A DNA stretch of 64,000 nt from Magnetococcales bacterium (GTDB lineage: Bacteria > Pseudomonadota > Magnetococcia > Magnetococcales > UBA8363), in assembly GCA_015228815.1 (NCBI GenBank), contig JADGCV010000021.1, positions 1 through 64,000 on the forward strand. Direction: 5' to 3'. The notes under the pieces were generated by a model. That model did no database searches and had not been told where the DNA came from. It saw only the letters and a program-made list of their open reading frames with translations. Made by a program: the position numbers and the translations under genes. Shown piece by piece: positions 29,173 through 38,272 of the stretch; position 1 is the first letter of the stretch; every line of letters starts with the position of its first letter.

Positions 29173-29736
29173 ATGATCGCTTTAAAATCACCGAGAACCT
29201 GGAGTGATGTCTGGTGTGATCGTGGTCGGGATGTGTTGCTGCGGGCCACTGCGGGCTTGACCGGGATAAGCCAAACCTGGGGGCAAAAAATTGCCGTCGC
29301 TCTTTCATGGGAAAGCCTGTCCCGTCATCGTACCCTCTGGGTATCCAGGTTCAATAAAATAATAAAGTTTGATACCGATACCTCCTCCGACACGCTCCGG
29401 CAGGTGTCGCGTGTGGCAGTGGCGACGTATTCTTCCACAGGGGAAATCCGGGCATCGGATTTCAAGCAAAGTCCGGGAAGATTTGCTCAGGCTGGCGAAC
29501 CCGGGTTCCAATCCCGATGGCCACGCGAACCCTATCATCTGAATCTGTCCGAAACAGCCCGACTTGCCAATGGTATCGCCATCCATGCGACCGGACCGGA
29601 AGGAACAAAAGAAAAATTTATCCACCATGTTCAGGAAGTTCGGCGCAACGGTGGATACGATCATCCTGTGTTTCAGGAGGCCCGTGCGCTCCTGAATCGA
29701 TTTCATCCCTCACCCGACATCCAACCGGACGGTTGA
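29173..29736 (+). CDS. Possible hypothetical protein
   Basis: A 187-residue frame that I do not recognise. The C-terminal half (YHLNLSETARLANGIAIHAT, KEKFIHHVQEVRRNGGYDHP) looks like real protein; the N-terminal part is less convincing. No signal peptide or domain is evident. A shorter minus-strand frame overlaps it (29305-29706) and looks worse. If it is not coding, 29006-29743 is a gene-poor stretch in which I see nothing else. Confidence 0.4.
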   Translation: MIALKSPRTWSDVWCDRGRDVLLRATAGLTGISQTWGQKIAVALSWESLSRHRTLWVSRFNKIIKFDTDTSSDTLRQVSRVAVATYSSTGEIRASDFKQSPGRFAQAGEPGFQSRWPREPYHLNLSETARLANGIAIHATGPEGTKEKFIHHVQEVRRNGGYDHPVFQEARALLNRFHPSPDIQPDG

Positions 29737-29743
29737 TTCAGCC

Positions 29744-30490
29744 ATGATAAACGTTTGCATGACACAAGATTCGTCCCGAATGAAAACAGACGGTACGGGT
29801 AAAAAACGGTGGTCGATCCTCTGGTCGATTATTTTTTTCGGTTTTCCATTGTTTCTGTCCTTTCCTGGTCATGGTGGTGCCGAGAATCCAAAAGAGGTCA
29901 CTCCCGAAGAGGGACGGCAGGCATTTTCCCGATTGCAATCCTTTCTCGCCACCATGCATACCATGGAGGCCGATTTCATCCAGAGGGTCGTCAATCCGGC
30001 CCAGGGAACCCCTGGGGAAAGCAAGGGAACATTCCAGGCTTCCCGTCCGGGAAAATTTCGATGGGATTATCAGTATCCGTTCATTCAGCACATCATTTCC
30101 GACGGCAAGGAGATTTTTTTCTATGAACCCGACCTGAAACAGGTCTCCGTGGCCGACTGGTCGCGTTTGAACAATTCTCCCGCCTCGTTTTTTGTCAGCG
30201 ATGAACCCCTGGAGGTGGTATTTGATTGGACGGTCCATACCGATCCCCTGTTCAACCTTCCCTCGATCCGCCTGAAACCGAAAAAACAGGGCGATGTTCA
30301 ATACATCGATGTTCTGCTCAATCCCGAGAAGAGTGTGTTGATCAAGCTGTCCATCCTTGATGCCATGGGAAATCTGTCTCATTTTCATTTTTACAAATCG
30401 CGCATGAACGCCGCGATTGTGCCGGATCGTTTCCAGTTCAAGGTTCCGCCAGGAGTCGATGTTGTCAAAACCGAAGCGGTCAAACAATAA
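29744..30490 (+). CDS. lolA: Outer-membrane lipoprotein carrier protein LolA
   Basis: A protein of about 248 residues with an N-terminal signal region (KKRWSILWSIIFFGFPLFLSF) and the LolA core: LQSFLATMHTMEADFIQRV, GTFQASRPGKFRWDYQYPF, DGKEIFFYEPDLKQVSVADW and the SFFVSDEPL segment. LolA ferries lipoproteins across the periplasm from LolCDE to LolB. The start could be 29744, 29759 or 29780; none has a strong ribosome site. It begins a run with yajQ, rimO, an Rpn-like gene and rarA. Confidence 0.93.
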   Translation: MINVCMTQDSSRMKTDGTGKKRWSILWSIIFFGFPLFLSFPGHGGAENPKEVTPEEGRQAFSRLQSFLATMHTMEADFIQRVVNPAQGTPGESKGTFQASRPGKFRWDYQYPFIQHIISDGKEIFFYEPDLKQVSVADWSRLNNSPASFFVSDEPLEVVFDWTVHTDPLFNLPSIRLKPKKQGDVQYIDVLLNPEKSVLIKLSILDAMGNLSHFHFYKSRMNAAIVPDRFQFKVPPGVDVVKTEAVKQ

Positions 30491-30523
30491 TCCATGCGTC
30501 ATGTCTGAAATCCGGAGCTGCCC

Positions 30524-31009
30524 ATGCCTTCCTTCGACATTGTATCGGAAGTCAACCTTCAGGAAGTGGACAACGCCGTCAACCAAACGGCCAAGGAAAT
30601 CGGCACCCGGTACGATTTCAAGGGGTCCAAATGCAGCATCGAACATGAAGGGACGACCATTACCATCATCGCCGACGATGAATACAAGCGGGAACAGGTG
30701 GTCCTGGTGTTGAAGGAAAAAATGGTCCGGCGCAAGGTCGATACCGGAGTCCTTGATTTTGCCAAGCCGGAACAGGCATCGGGCAACCTTCTGCGGCAGG
30801 TGGTCACGGTCAAACAGGGAATCGACGCCGATCTGGCAAAAACGATCTGCAAGATGATCAAGGGGTCCAAACTCAAGGTGCAGGCTTCCATCCAGGGCGA
30901 TACCGTGCGTGTTACGGGCAAGAAACGTGACGACCTCCAGGAAGCGATCGCCCGGGTCAAGGAGGAGAAATACGAACTTCCCCTCCAGTTCATCAATTTT
31001 CGCGATTGA
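30524..31009 (+). CDS. yajQ: YajQ family (DUF520) nucleotide-binding protein
   Basis: A 161-residue protein starting MPSFDIVSEVNLQEVDNAVNQ, the near-invariant YajQ N-terminus, with the second half VKQGIDADLAKTICKMIKGSKLKVQASIQGD and the ending EKYELPLQFINFRD. Family members bind nucleotides, including cyclic di-GMP in Xanthomonas. The window also holds an HD-GYP gene, so a c-di-GMP role is plausible but not shown. GGAG precedes the ATG. Confidence 0.96.
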   Translation: MPSFDIVSEVNLQEVDNAVNQTAKEIGTRYDFKGSKCSIEHEGTTITIIADDEYKREQVVLVLKEKMVRRKVDTGVLDFAKPEQASGNLLRQVVTVKQGIDADLAKTICKMIKGSKLKVQASIQGDTVRVTGKKRDDLQEAIARVKEEKYELPLQFINFRD

Positions 31010-31017
31010 CCACCGTC

Positions 31018-32361
31018 ATGCCAAAGGGGACAAAAGGGGGAAAAATCGGTGTCATTTCCCTGGGGTGTCCGAAGAACCTGGTGGATACCGAAAAAATGCT
31101 GGGTCGGTTCTTCGAAGCGGGTCATACCCTGACCCCCAATCCCGAAGAGGCGGATCTTCTTGTGGTCAATACCTGTGGTTTCATCGCCCAGGCGGAAGAG
31201 GAATCCCGTCAGGCCATCCGGGAGATGGCGGCCATCAAATCGCGACGTCCAGGAGTGCGGCTGGCTGTTACGGGATGCCTGGCCCAACGCCATGGTTTGA
31301 CACTCAAGGAACAGATTCCCGAAATCGATCTGCTGTTGGGCACCTACGACACCCCCGAACAGCCTCGATCCCTGGCCGTTCCACCCAGACGCCGCGCCTT
31401 GGCCATACTTGATCCCCTCCAGCGTCCCCTGGACGGGGCCGCCCGTGTTTTGACGACTCCGGCGCATACCGCCTATCTCAAAATTGCCGAGGGCTGCAAC
31501 AATCCCTGTTCCTTCTGCATCATTCCCCAACTGCGTGGTCCATTCCGTTCGCGTCCGGAGGTGGAACTGTTTGGTGAGGCCCGGGCCCTCGCCAAAGGGG
31601 GAGTACGGGAATTAAACCTTGTCTCCCAGGACACAAGCCTTTATGGCCGTGACCTGGTTCCTCGTTCAAACCTGGTGACACTGCTCCATGGACTGGAAGA
31701 GATCGATAAAATTCAGTGGATTCGCCTGCTTTATCTCTATCCCACACTGGTCCACGATGACCTGCTCGATCGGGTGGCCGCCTCCGAAAAGATCGTCCCC
31801 TATTTTGACATTCCCTTGCAACACACCCATTCCGCCGTCTTGACGCGAATGAAACGGGCGGAGCGGGGAGGGGACATTCGCCGTTTGATCGAACGGATTC
31901 GAACCCGGATTCCCCATGCGTCCATCAGGACCACCTTCATCGTCGGCTTTCCGGGCGAAACAGAAGAAGAATTCCTGGATCTGGAGTGTTTTGTCCAGGA
32001 CTATCGCCTTGATCATGTCGGTGTCTTCGCTTATTCCGATGAACCGGGGAGCGCTTCGTTTGCAATGCCCGACAAGATTCCCACAGCCATCGCCGAGAAA
32101 CGGCGGCAACGGATCTATGAATTGCAACAGCAAATCAGCCGGGAAAAATTATCGGAGATGATCGACCGCACCGTTTCGGTTCTGGTCGAAGGTCCCCTCC
32201 AGGAAGAACCATGGACCCACCAGGGCCGCACCGCCGGTCAGGCCCCCGACGTCGATGGCCATGTCAAACTCGTTGGGAAAGGAAAGGTCTCTTCCGGAAC
32301 CATGGTGACTGCCAGAATCACCAGCAATACCGCTTATGACCTTATGGCCGAGATGATGTGA
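31018..32361 (+). CDS. rimO: Ribosomal protein uS12 methylthiotransferase RimO
   Basis: A protein of about 447 residues. The N-terminal MTTase domain has ISLGCPKNLVDTEKMLGRF and VVNTCGFI; the radical SAM domain has CNNPCSFCIIPQLRGPFRSR with the CxxxCxxC cluster; a TRAM domain ends the protein. It adds a methylthio group to an aspartate of ribosomal protein S12 using two Fe-S clusters. The ATG at 31018 is preferred over a TTG at 31006 overlapping the yajQ stop. Confidence 0.96.
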   Translation: MPKGTKGGKIGVISLGCPKNLVDTEKMLGRFFEAGHTLTPNPEEADLLVVNTCGFIAQAEEESRQAIREMAAIKSRRPGVRLAVTGCLAQRHGLTLKEQIPEIDLLLGTYDTPEQPRSLAVPPRRRALAILDPLQRPLDGAARVLTTPAHTAYLKIAEGCNNPCSFCIIPQLRGPFRSRPEVELFGEARALAKGGVRELNLVSQDTSLYGRDLVPRSNLVTLLHGLEEIDKIQWIRLLYLYPTLVHDDLLDRVAASEKIVPYFDIPLQHTHSAVLTRMKRAERGGDIRRLIERIRTRIPHASIRTTFIVGFPGETEEEFLDLECFVQDYRLDHVGVFAYSDEPGSASFAMPDKIPTAIAEKRRQRIYELQQQISREKLSEMIDRTVSVLVEGPLQEEPWTHQGRTAGQAPDVDGHVKLVGKGKVSSGTMVTARITSNTAYDLMAEMM

Positions 32362-32364
32362 CCC

Positions 32365-33333
32365 TTGGACGCTGCCCCCGACAAGACCTGCTGGCACTGC
32401 CTGGCCGGAGAACTGCTCAAGGAGTTGTTGACCCCGGTAGGCATCGAAGTGGCTCTGGAAGTGCCGGTCATGGCCAATCCTCCGAAGGCCGATCTGATCC
32501 TGCTTCGAAAGCACGATCTTTACTGGAACAGAAAACAAACGGCTTTACTGGCCGATGGATTGCGGGACCTTGAATCGGAGCATATCCTGATCGAACTCAA
32601 GGTGACTGAAAACCTGAGTGAGGAGGCATTATCGCAGATTTCGGTCTACGACACCCTCTATCTGAAGTCCAAAAGATTGAAACGTTCACAACTTCACAGT
32701 GTTCTCGTCGCCTCGCAAACACCTCGCCCCGAATTTCTCACCCGCTTCTCTTTTGAATCTTTGCCAGTCAAAGGTGTCTATGAAAGCAAACCGACATGGG
32801 GTGGAAGGATACGTTTAATTTTATTGAACGAACTGGCGAATACATCGCATAATGCTTTCTTGAAATGTTTCGCGAGTCGAAAACCGGAAAGAATAGCGGC
32901 GTTTGAAACCATCAATCAATCTGGATTATTGCATCGATCCGATGTCCTGGATCGGATCTTGCTCGGTCTATGGAGAAGATTAATGAAAGGTTCCCTGAAT
33001 ACCCCCGAAACGGATCATGTGGCTATGGGTGAACTGGCCCGGCTTGGTCAGGAGCTGCTTGACAGCGCGATTGATTCGATGTCCGAGGAGAAACTTTTTT
33101 CTCTTCCCCGGGTTGGACAGCGAGTACACGAAAAAATAAGGGAAGGACATCGGGAAGGACATCGGGAAGGTGAAGCGGAGATGTTGAAACGGCTGTTGCG
33201 CCGTCGTTTTGGTGATCTTCCTTCCTGGGCCGTCGAAAAAATTGCCACGGCAGACGAACCTCTTCTGGAAGCATGGGTATTTCGGGTACTGGATGCCCGT
33301 ACCCTGGAAGAGGTGTTCTCCGAGGAAATATAA
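32365..33333 (+). CDS. Rpn-like protein with DUF4351-type tail
   Basis: A 322-residue protein from a TTG that lies 3 nt after the rimO stop. The N-terminal half (KADLILLRKHDLYWN, LESEHILIELKVTENLSEEAL) fits the PD-(D/E)XK-like restriction-endonuclease-like core of the family. After EGHREGHREGE comes MLKRLLRRRFGDLPSWAVEKI, closely matching the end of the protein at 28061-29005. The Shine-Dalgarno is poor, so translation is probably coupled to rimO. Function is unknown. An ATG further in would cut conserved sequence. Confidence 0.75.
   Translation: MDAAPDKTCWHCLAGELLKELLTPVGIEVALEVPVMANPPKADLILLRKHDLYWNRKQTALLADGLRDLESEHILIELKVTENLSEEALSQISVYDTLYLKSKRLKRSQLHSVLVASQTPRPEFLTRFSFESLPVKGVYESKPTWGGRIRLILLNELANTSHNAFLKCFASRKPERIAAFETINQSGLLHRSDVLDRILLGLWRRLMKGSLNTPETDHVAMGELARLGQELLDSAIDSMSEEKLFSLPRVGQRVHEKIREGHREGHREGEAEMLKRLLRRRFGDLPSWAVEKIATADEPLLEAWVFRVLDARTLEEVFSEEI
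33141..33170 (+). repeat. 12-bp tandem repeat in the second Rpn-like gene
   Basis: Two perfect copies of GGAAGGACATCG and a half copy. They encode Glu-Gly-His-Arg repeats at the same place as the EGRQ repeats of the related gene at 28061-29005, just before the shared C-terminal module. Confidence 0.85.
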
Positions 33334-33394
33334 TTTTTCGCATTCCACCCACAGTCTGTATACACTCAACCTAAGGGAGGAGAAAACAATAACC

Positions 33395-34696
33395 ATGGCG
33401 GGACGTCTTCCTCCCCTCGCCGACCGCATGCGACCGCAAACGCTGTCGCAGGTACGAGGACAGGAACATTTGACCGGACCGGGGCGTCTTCTTGATCGGG
33501 CCTTGGCGGCGGATCGCCTGCCCTCGTTGATTTTCTGGGGACCTCCAGGCAGTGGCAAGACCACGCTGGCCCGCATCATCGCCGGGCATACCCGGCATCC
33601 GTTTCAGTCGATGTCGGCGGTGATGGTGGGGGTGCGAGAAGTGCGTCAGGTTGTCGAACAGGCCCGGGTCGAGAGACAACACACGGATCATCCCACCATT
33701 TTGTTCATGGATGAAATTCATCGCTTCAACAAGGGACAGCAGGACGCATTCCTGCCATTCATCGAGGATGGAACCATCATTCTTCTGGGAGCAACGACGG
33801 AAAATCCTTCATTCGAACTGAATGGAGCCTTGTTGTCCCGCACCCAGGTGGTTCAGGTGTACCCGTTGAATGTCGAGATCCTGATGGAAATCATCCGGGA
33901 AGCGGCCATGGATCCGGACCGGGGTTTGGGAAATGGCAACCTATCGCTGTCGGAGGATGTGGTAGCGGCCATCGCCGAAACGTCGGACGGGGATGCCCGT
34001 TTTTCCTTGAATCTTCTGGAAACCCTGGCAAACCTGAATCCATCCCGCGACGGTCAGGCGGTACAAATAGGCATGAAGGAACTGGAGGCTGCGGTCCGGA
34101 ATGTGACCTTGCGGCATGACAAATCGGGCGAGGCGCATTACAACCTGATTTCGGCTCTGCACAAATCCTTGCGTGGTTCCGATGTGGATGCTTCATTGTA
34201 CTGGTTGGCGCGGATGTTGGTCGCGGGAGAGGATGGACTGTACGTGGCGCGGCGCATGATCCGTTTTGCCAGCGAAGACATTGGCAATGCCGATCCACAA
34301 GCCCTGGTGATTGCCCTGGGGGCGAGGGATGCCTATCATTTCATGGGGAGACCGGAGGGGGAACTGGCCCTGGCGCAGGCGGTGATCTATCTGGCGACGG
34401 CCCCCAAGAGCAACAGCGCCTACGTTGCCTATGAGGCGGCCAAGAAAGCGGCGGTGAAGTGGGGATCGCTGCCACCGCCGCTCCATTTGCGTAATGCACC
34501 AACCCGTCTGATGAAGGAAATGGGGTATGGACAGGGTTACCAGTATGCCCACGATTATGAACATGCTCTGGTCCATCAGGAACATCTGCCCGATCCCCTG
34601 ATCGGACAGACGTTCTATGTCCCGGTCCAACGGGGGTATGAACGGGAAATCGCGAAACGACTGGCCTATTGGAAAAAATTGAAGATGGACAAATAA
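33395..34696 (+). CDS. rarA: Replication-associated recombination ATPase RarA (MgsA)
   Basis: A 433-residue clamp-loader-like AAA+ protein. It starts MAGRLPPLADRMRPQTLSQVRGQEHL and has Walker A GPPGSGKTTLARI, Walker B ILFMDEIHRFNKGQQDAFLP and sensor 1 GATTENPSFELN, then the RarA C-terminal tetramerisation region (YWLARMLVAGEDGLYVARR, AYEAAKKAA). RarA acts at stalled replication forks. The ATG at 33395 follows GGGAGGAG. The 62-codon upstream extension of the frame is not needed. Confidence 0.96.
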   Translation: MAGRLPPLADRMRPQTLSQVRGQEHLTGPGRLLDRALAADRLPSLIFWGPPGSGKTTLARIIAGHTRHPFQSMSAVMVGVREVRQVVEQARVERQHTDHPTILFMDEIHRFNKGQQDAFLPFIEDGTIILLGATTENPSFELNGALLSRTQVVQVYPLNVEILMEIIREAAMDPDRGLGNGNLSLSEDVVAAIAETSDGDARFSLNLLETLANLNPSRDGQAVQIGMKELEAAVRNVTLRHDKSGEAHYNLISALHKSLRGSDVDASLYWLARMLVAGEDGLYVARRMIRFASEDIGNADPQALVIALGARDAYHFMGRPEGELALAQAVIYLATAPKSNSAYVAYEAAKKAAVKWGSLPPPLHLRNAPTRLMKEMGYGQGYQYAHDYEHALVHQEHLPDPLIGQTFYVPVQRGYEREIAKRLAYWKKLKMDK

Positions 34697-34763
34697 CTTA
34701 AATATTCACAAATCCTTGGATTCATCGGAACACCGTCAACCTGGAGCGCTGGTCCAGAAAATG

Positions 34764-35075
34764 TCAGGCCGACGGAACTTCCCGGGATTTAAGTTCTTCC
34801 ATCCGCGCCCGCCATTTTTCTGGAGGCATGTTTTCTTTCATTTGGTTGCACGATTGACAGGCGGGGACGCAATTACTTTTCGATGTCTTGCCACCACGGA
34901 TCAATGGAACCTTGTGGTCCATGGTCAAATCCTTTGGGGCAAAACGTTGCTGGCAATAGCTGCATTTCCCGGTACCGATCCGATTCTTCCACCATGCCGA
35001 CTGGCGCAGAAGTTTTGCTTTTTTTCTTTCGATGTCCAGAAATTCGGGATCCGCTGGAAAAAAATCATGGTCCAT
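34764..35075 (-). CDS. HNH endonuclease
   Basis: A protein of about 103 residues with a complete HNH zinc fold: CSYCQQRF, LTMDHKVPLIRGGKTSKSN and VPACQSCNQMK. The four cysteines form the zinc site, and His in MDHKVP is the catalytic start. The frame opens at a GTG (35093), but the ATG at 35075 has AAAGGA 9 nt upstream. It follows glnE by 33 bp on the same strand. Without a partner domain it could be a stand-alone nicking or restriction-type enzyme. Confidence 0.88.
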   Translation of the reverse strand: MDHDFFPADPEFLDIERKKAKLLRQSAWWKNRIGTGKCSYCQQRFAPKDLTMDHKVPLIRGGKTSKSNCVPACQSCNQMKENMPPEKWRARMEELKSREVPSA

Positions 35076-35108
35076 GATGGCGTGTCCTTTCACTTTTTCG
35101 ATCCGCGC

Positions 35109-38100
35109 TCAAATCGCGCCTGCTCCGGGAAGATACCGCCGAATGATCGTGAACACCCGGTCCATCCGATCGCGTAACTGTTCCATAAGTTCGTTTTTTC
35201 CAGAAAGGGAACAAAGCCTTGCCAGACGATCACGCATGATCGGATCATTGGAAATCCGGTTTTCCGAACGATTGTGCAACAGGCGCAACCGGTTTTCGAC
35301 GAGACGGAAAAATTGATAAGCCTCCTGGAGCAGCGCTCCTTCCTCCGGATCCAACACCCCGGCCCGACCCAGGGCATGAAGGGCCCGGGTACAATTTCCC
35401 TGGAGTATGCCTGGAAATCTGGAGCCATGGGCAAGAATCAGCGCCTGGACCAGGAATTCGATATCCACGATGCCCCCCCGGCTTTGTTTGATGTCCACCT
35501 GATTGTTCGACGGCTTTTTTTCATGAAAGATGCGGTCCCGCATCGCACCGACCTCGGCCCGCACCGTGGATTCGTCCCTGGGTTGCAAAACGATGTCGCG
35601 AATCACCCCCTGGATTCGCGCTCCCAATGCGGCATCTCCCGCCACAAACCGCGCCCGAATCAACGCCTGATGTTCCCACAACCATGATTCGTGGTCATGA
35701 TAACGACGAAAGGCGGAAAACGAGGTGACCAGTGGACCCGACTGACCCGATGGACGCAGACGCATGTCCAGCTCGTAAAGAAGGCCATGCCGGGTCAGGG
35801 TGGTAATATGGGAAATGATCCTCTGACCCAGGCGCGAAAAGAACATTTCATTGGAGACCGGATGCGGTCCCGAGGTAAAAGGTTGTTCCCCCTGGCCCCC
35901 ATGAATGAAGATCAGATCCAGATCGGACGAATAATTCAGTTCCCTCCCGCCCAGCTTGCCCATGGCCATGATGGCGAATGGCACACGCTCTTCTTCGGTC
36001 CCAACTTTGTATCGGGGTTCGCCGTGACGATGCATCAATTCGTCCAGGGCATCCCGGAGCACCTGTTCGAGGATCACCTCGGCCAGGATTGAAATGCGAA
36101 CCATCACCTCGTCATTCTCGGCCAAACCGGACAGATCACGCACGCCGATGCGCAACATTTCGTTGTTCTTGAACATGCGCATCGCATCGAAGCGTTCCTC
36201 GACATGTTCCACCCGTTCCAGGCGTTCGGCCAGCGCCAGTCCCAAGGCATTTCTGTCCTCCTGGCTGGTCAGGAATCCGGGGGCGATCATTTGATCCAGC
36301 AGGTGGGGGTTGCGGATCAGAACATGCGACAGCAGCCCCGAAGTGCCAAACAGACGGAGGATCAGATGGAGCAACGCCGTGTTTTCGTAGAGCATCGCCA
36401 GATAGCTGACGCGGTGCCCCAGGGCCTTGAGAAAATCACCAAGATGATGCAGGGCCAGGTTGGGATCGGGGGCGTCCAGAACCCCCCGAAGCAGGATGCG
36501 CGATACTCGCCCATACCACATACGGTCATGTTCCCTCAGGGAAATCCCTCGTGGACCATCGCGAATCACCCGAATGCAACCGGCTGCCGATTCGGGGGGG
36601 GTCAGCCCTGCGTTTTCCATCACCGTTGCCGTTTCCGGCGCGTTCAGGTCGTGTTGCAGCAATTGCCCGACAACCCCGTCCTCGTCACCCTTTCTGTCGG
36701 GTTTGCCCTCGAAAAACAGGTTTTCGTAGATGGCATGGACCCGTTCGGTCGTGCGTGTCATCCGTTCGCGCAATTCCTCGCTTTGGGAAAACCCCATGCG
36801 CCTGGCCACCTTGCGGTAGGATTCGGGATCGTCCGGCAGGGAATGGGTCTGCCGTTCGAGTTCGATCTGCAACCGGTGCTCCACGGTGCGCAGAAACAGA
36901 TAGGCATCGGTCAGATCATGGACCGTTTCCCGAGTCAAAAGTCCGTGCCGTTCCAGGGCCACCAAGGTGGTCAGGGTTTCGCAATGACGCAGTCCCGGAT
37001 TTTTTCCGCCATGAATCAACTGTTGACTCTGGACAAAAAACTCGATTTCTCGGATACCGCCAAATCCAAGTTTGACATTCCGGGTATAATCCGCCACCCG
37101 ATGAATCTTTTGATCGATTTTCAGTTTCATTTCACGAATGGCGTCCAGCGCCGTGAAATCCAGATAGCGGCGGAAAATGAACGGTTCGATGTTCTTGAGA
37201 AATTCCCAGCCAAGCTCCATGTCGCCCGCGACCGGACGGGCCTTGATCATGGCGGAACGTTCCCAGGTCTGGCCCCATGATTCGTAATAGATTTCCGCCG
37301 AACGGCGTGACAACGTCAGATCACCCGTTTCCCCTTCGGGACGCAAGCGCAGGTCCAGACGAAAGACCATCCCATCCGCCGTCGTCTGACTCAACAGGCG
37401 AATCAGATCCTGGCCCAGACGGTTGTAGTATCCTTTTATGGAAAGACGTTTGGGACCAGATGTTTGACCACGATCATCCTCATACAGATAGATCAGATCG
37501 ATGTCGGACGAAAAATTGAGTTCCCGCGCCCCGAGTTTACCCATTCCCAGGATGACGAATCGGGACGGTTGTGCTCCCAGGCCAATGTCGATCATCGGGG
37601 TTCCATGATTCCGGGAAAGCGATCGATCCAACCACCGATACCCCGCCTCCAGACAGGCCTGAGCCAGATCGGAAAGATCATGGACGGTTTCCTCGAAGGA
37701 GGCCATTCCCGATAAATCCCTGAACCCAATGAAAAGATAAGCCCTCTGTTTGCATTTTCTAAGAAAAGTCGCCGCTTGTTCCCAGGAATCGGCCTCCATG
37801 ATGTCACGAGCAAGGTCCGCAGGGGAGGGGATCCGATATCCCAGGGGACCGGGATCTTCATCCAGGAATTCAGGCCACTTTTTGGCCAGATGAGAGAGAA
37901 ATGGGCTGTTTCCTACCACGGTCAACAGCCCCTTGTCCCGGTTTCCGGGACGTAACCAGGTGGAAAGGCGAGAATGATGGCGATGATCCGACATGGATTG
38001 TCGCAGGAAATCTTCCAGCCAATCCACCACCCGCGACGGTTCGGCGGTCGCGTCCGCCTCCCGTTTCAGGGATTCGAGCATTTCCGTTGAAAGTTCGAGA

Positions 38101-38129
38101 TGTTGCGCCAGTTGTTGCCAGACATCCAT
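35109..38129 (-). CDS. glnE: Glutamine synthetase adenylyltransferase/deadenylase GlnE
   Basis: A 1006-residue bifunctional enzyme that adds or removes AMP on glutamine synthetase in response to PII. The N-terminal (deadenylylase) nucleotidyltransferase core is GMGKLGARELNFSSDIDLIYLY, and the C-terminal (adenylyltransferase) core is AMGKLGGRELNYSSDLDLIFIH. Both keep their Asp pairs, and a long helical linker joins them. Length fits GlnE. It is transcribed away from the AsmA-like gene. No glnA or glnB lies in the window. Confidence 0.97.
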   Translation of the reverse strand: MDVWQQLAQHLELSTEMLESLKREADATAEPSRVVDWLEDFLRQSMSDHRHHSRLSTWLRPGNRDKGLLTVVGNSPFLSHLAKKWPEFLDEDPGPLGYRIPSPADLARDIMEADSWEQAATFLRKCKQRAYLFIGFRDLSGMASFEETVHDLSDLAQACLEAGYRWLDRSLSRNHGTPMIDIGLGAQPSRFVILGMGKLGARELNFSSDIDLIYLYEDDRGQTSGPKRLSIKGYYNRLGQDLIRLLSQTTADGMVFRLDLRLRPEGETGDLTLSRRSAEIYYESWGQTWERSAMIKARPVAGDMELGWEFLKNIEPFIFRRYLDFTALDAIREMKLKIDQKIHRVADYTRNVKLGFGGIREIEFFVQSQQLIHGGKNPGLRHCETLTTLVALERHGLLTRETVHDLTDAYLFLRTVEHRLQIELERQTHSLPDDPESYRKVARRMGFSQSEELRERMTRTTERVHAIYENLFFEGKPDRKGDEDGVVGQLLQHDLNAPETATVMENAGLTPPESAAGCIRVIRDGPRGISLREHDRMWYGRVSRILLRGVLDAPDPNLALHHLGDFLKALGHRVSYLAMLYENTALLHLILRLFGTSGLLSHVLIRNPHLLDQMIAPGFLTSQEDRNALGLALAERLERVEHVEERFDAMRMFKNNEMLRIGVRDLSGLAENDEVMVRISILAEVILEQVLRDALDELMHRHGEPRYKVGTEEERVPFAIMAMGKLGGRELNYSSDLDLIFIHGGQGEQPFTSGPHPVSNEMFFSRLGQRIISHITTLTRHGLLYELDMRLRPSGQSGPLVTSFSAFRRYHDHESWLWEHQALIRARFVAGDAALGARIQGVIRDIVLQPRDESTVRAEVGAMRDRIFHEKKPSNNQVDIKQSRGGIVDIEFLVQALILAHGSRFPGILQGNCTRALHALGRAGVLDPEEGALLQEAYQFFRLVENRLRLLHNRSENRISNDPIMRDRLARLCSLSGKNELMEQLRDRMDRVFTIIRRYLPGAGAI

Positions 38130-38272
38130 GGATTCGGTTCTTTCCTTCTTTATTTTTGTCCGGTATTGTCATCTTCCGGTCAATCGGTAGAATGTATTTT
38201 TTTCTTCTTCTCATGGGCATTCCCATCCATGGAAACAACCGTGCTCCAATCCATCCACACCGTGACCGGGAA

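Noticed and set aside
37901-38272. N-terminal extension of the AsmA-like protein
   Set aside because: It overlaps the divergent glnE coding start and reads as non-protein-like sequence; the membrane anchor begins after 38273.
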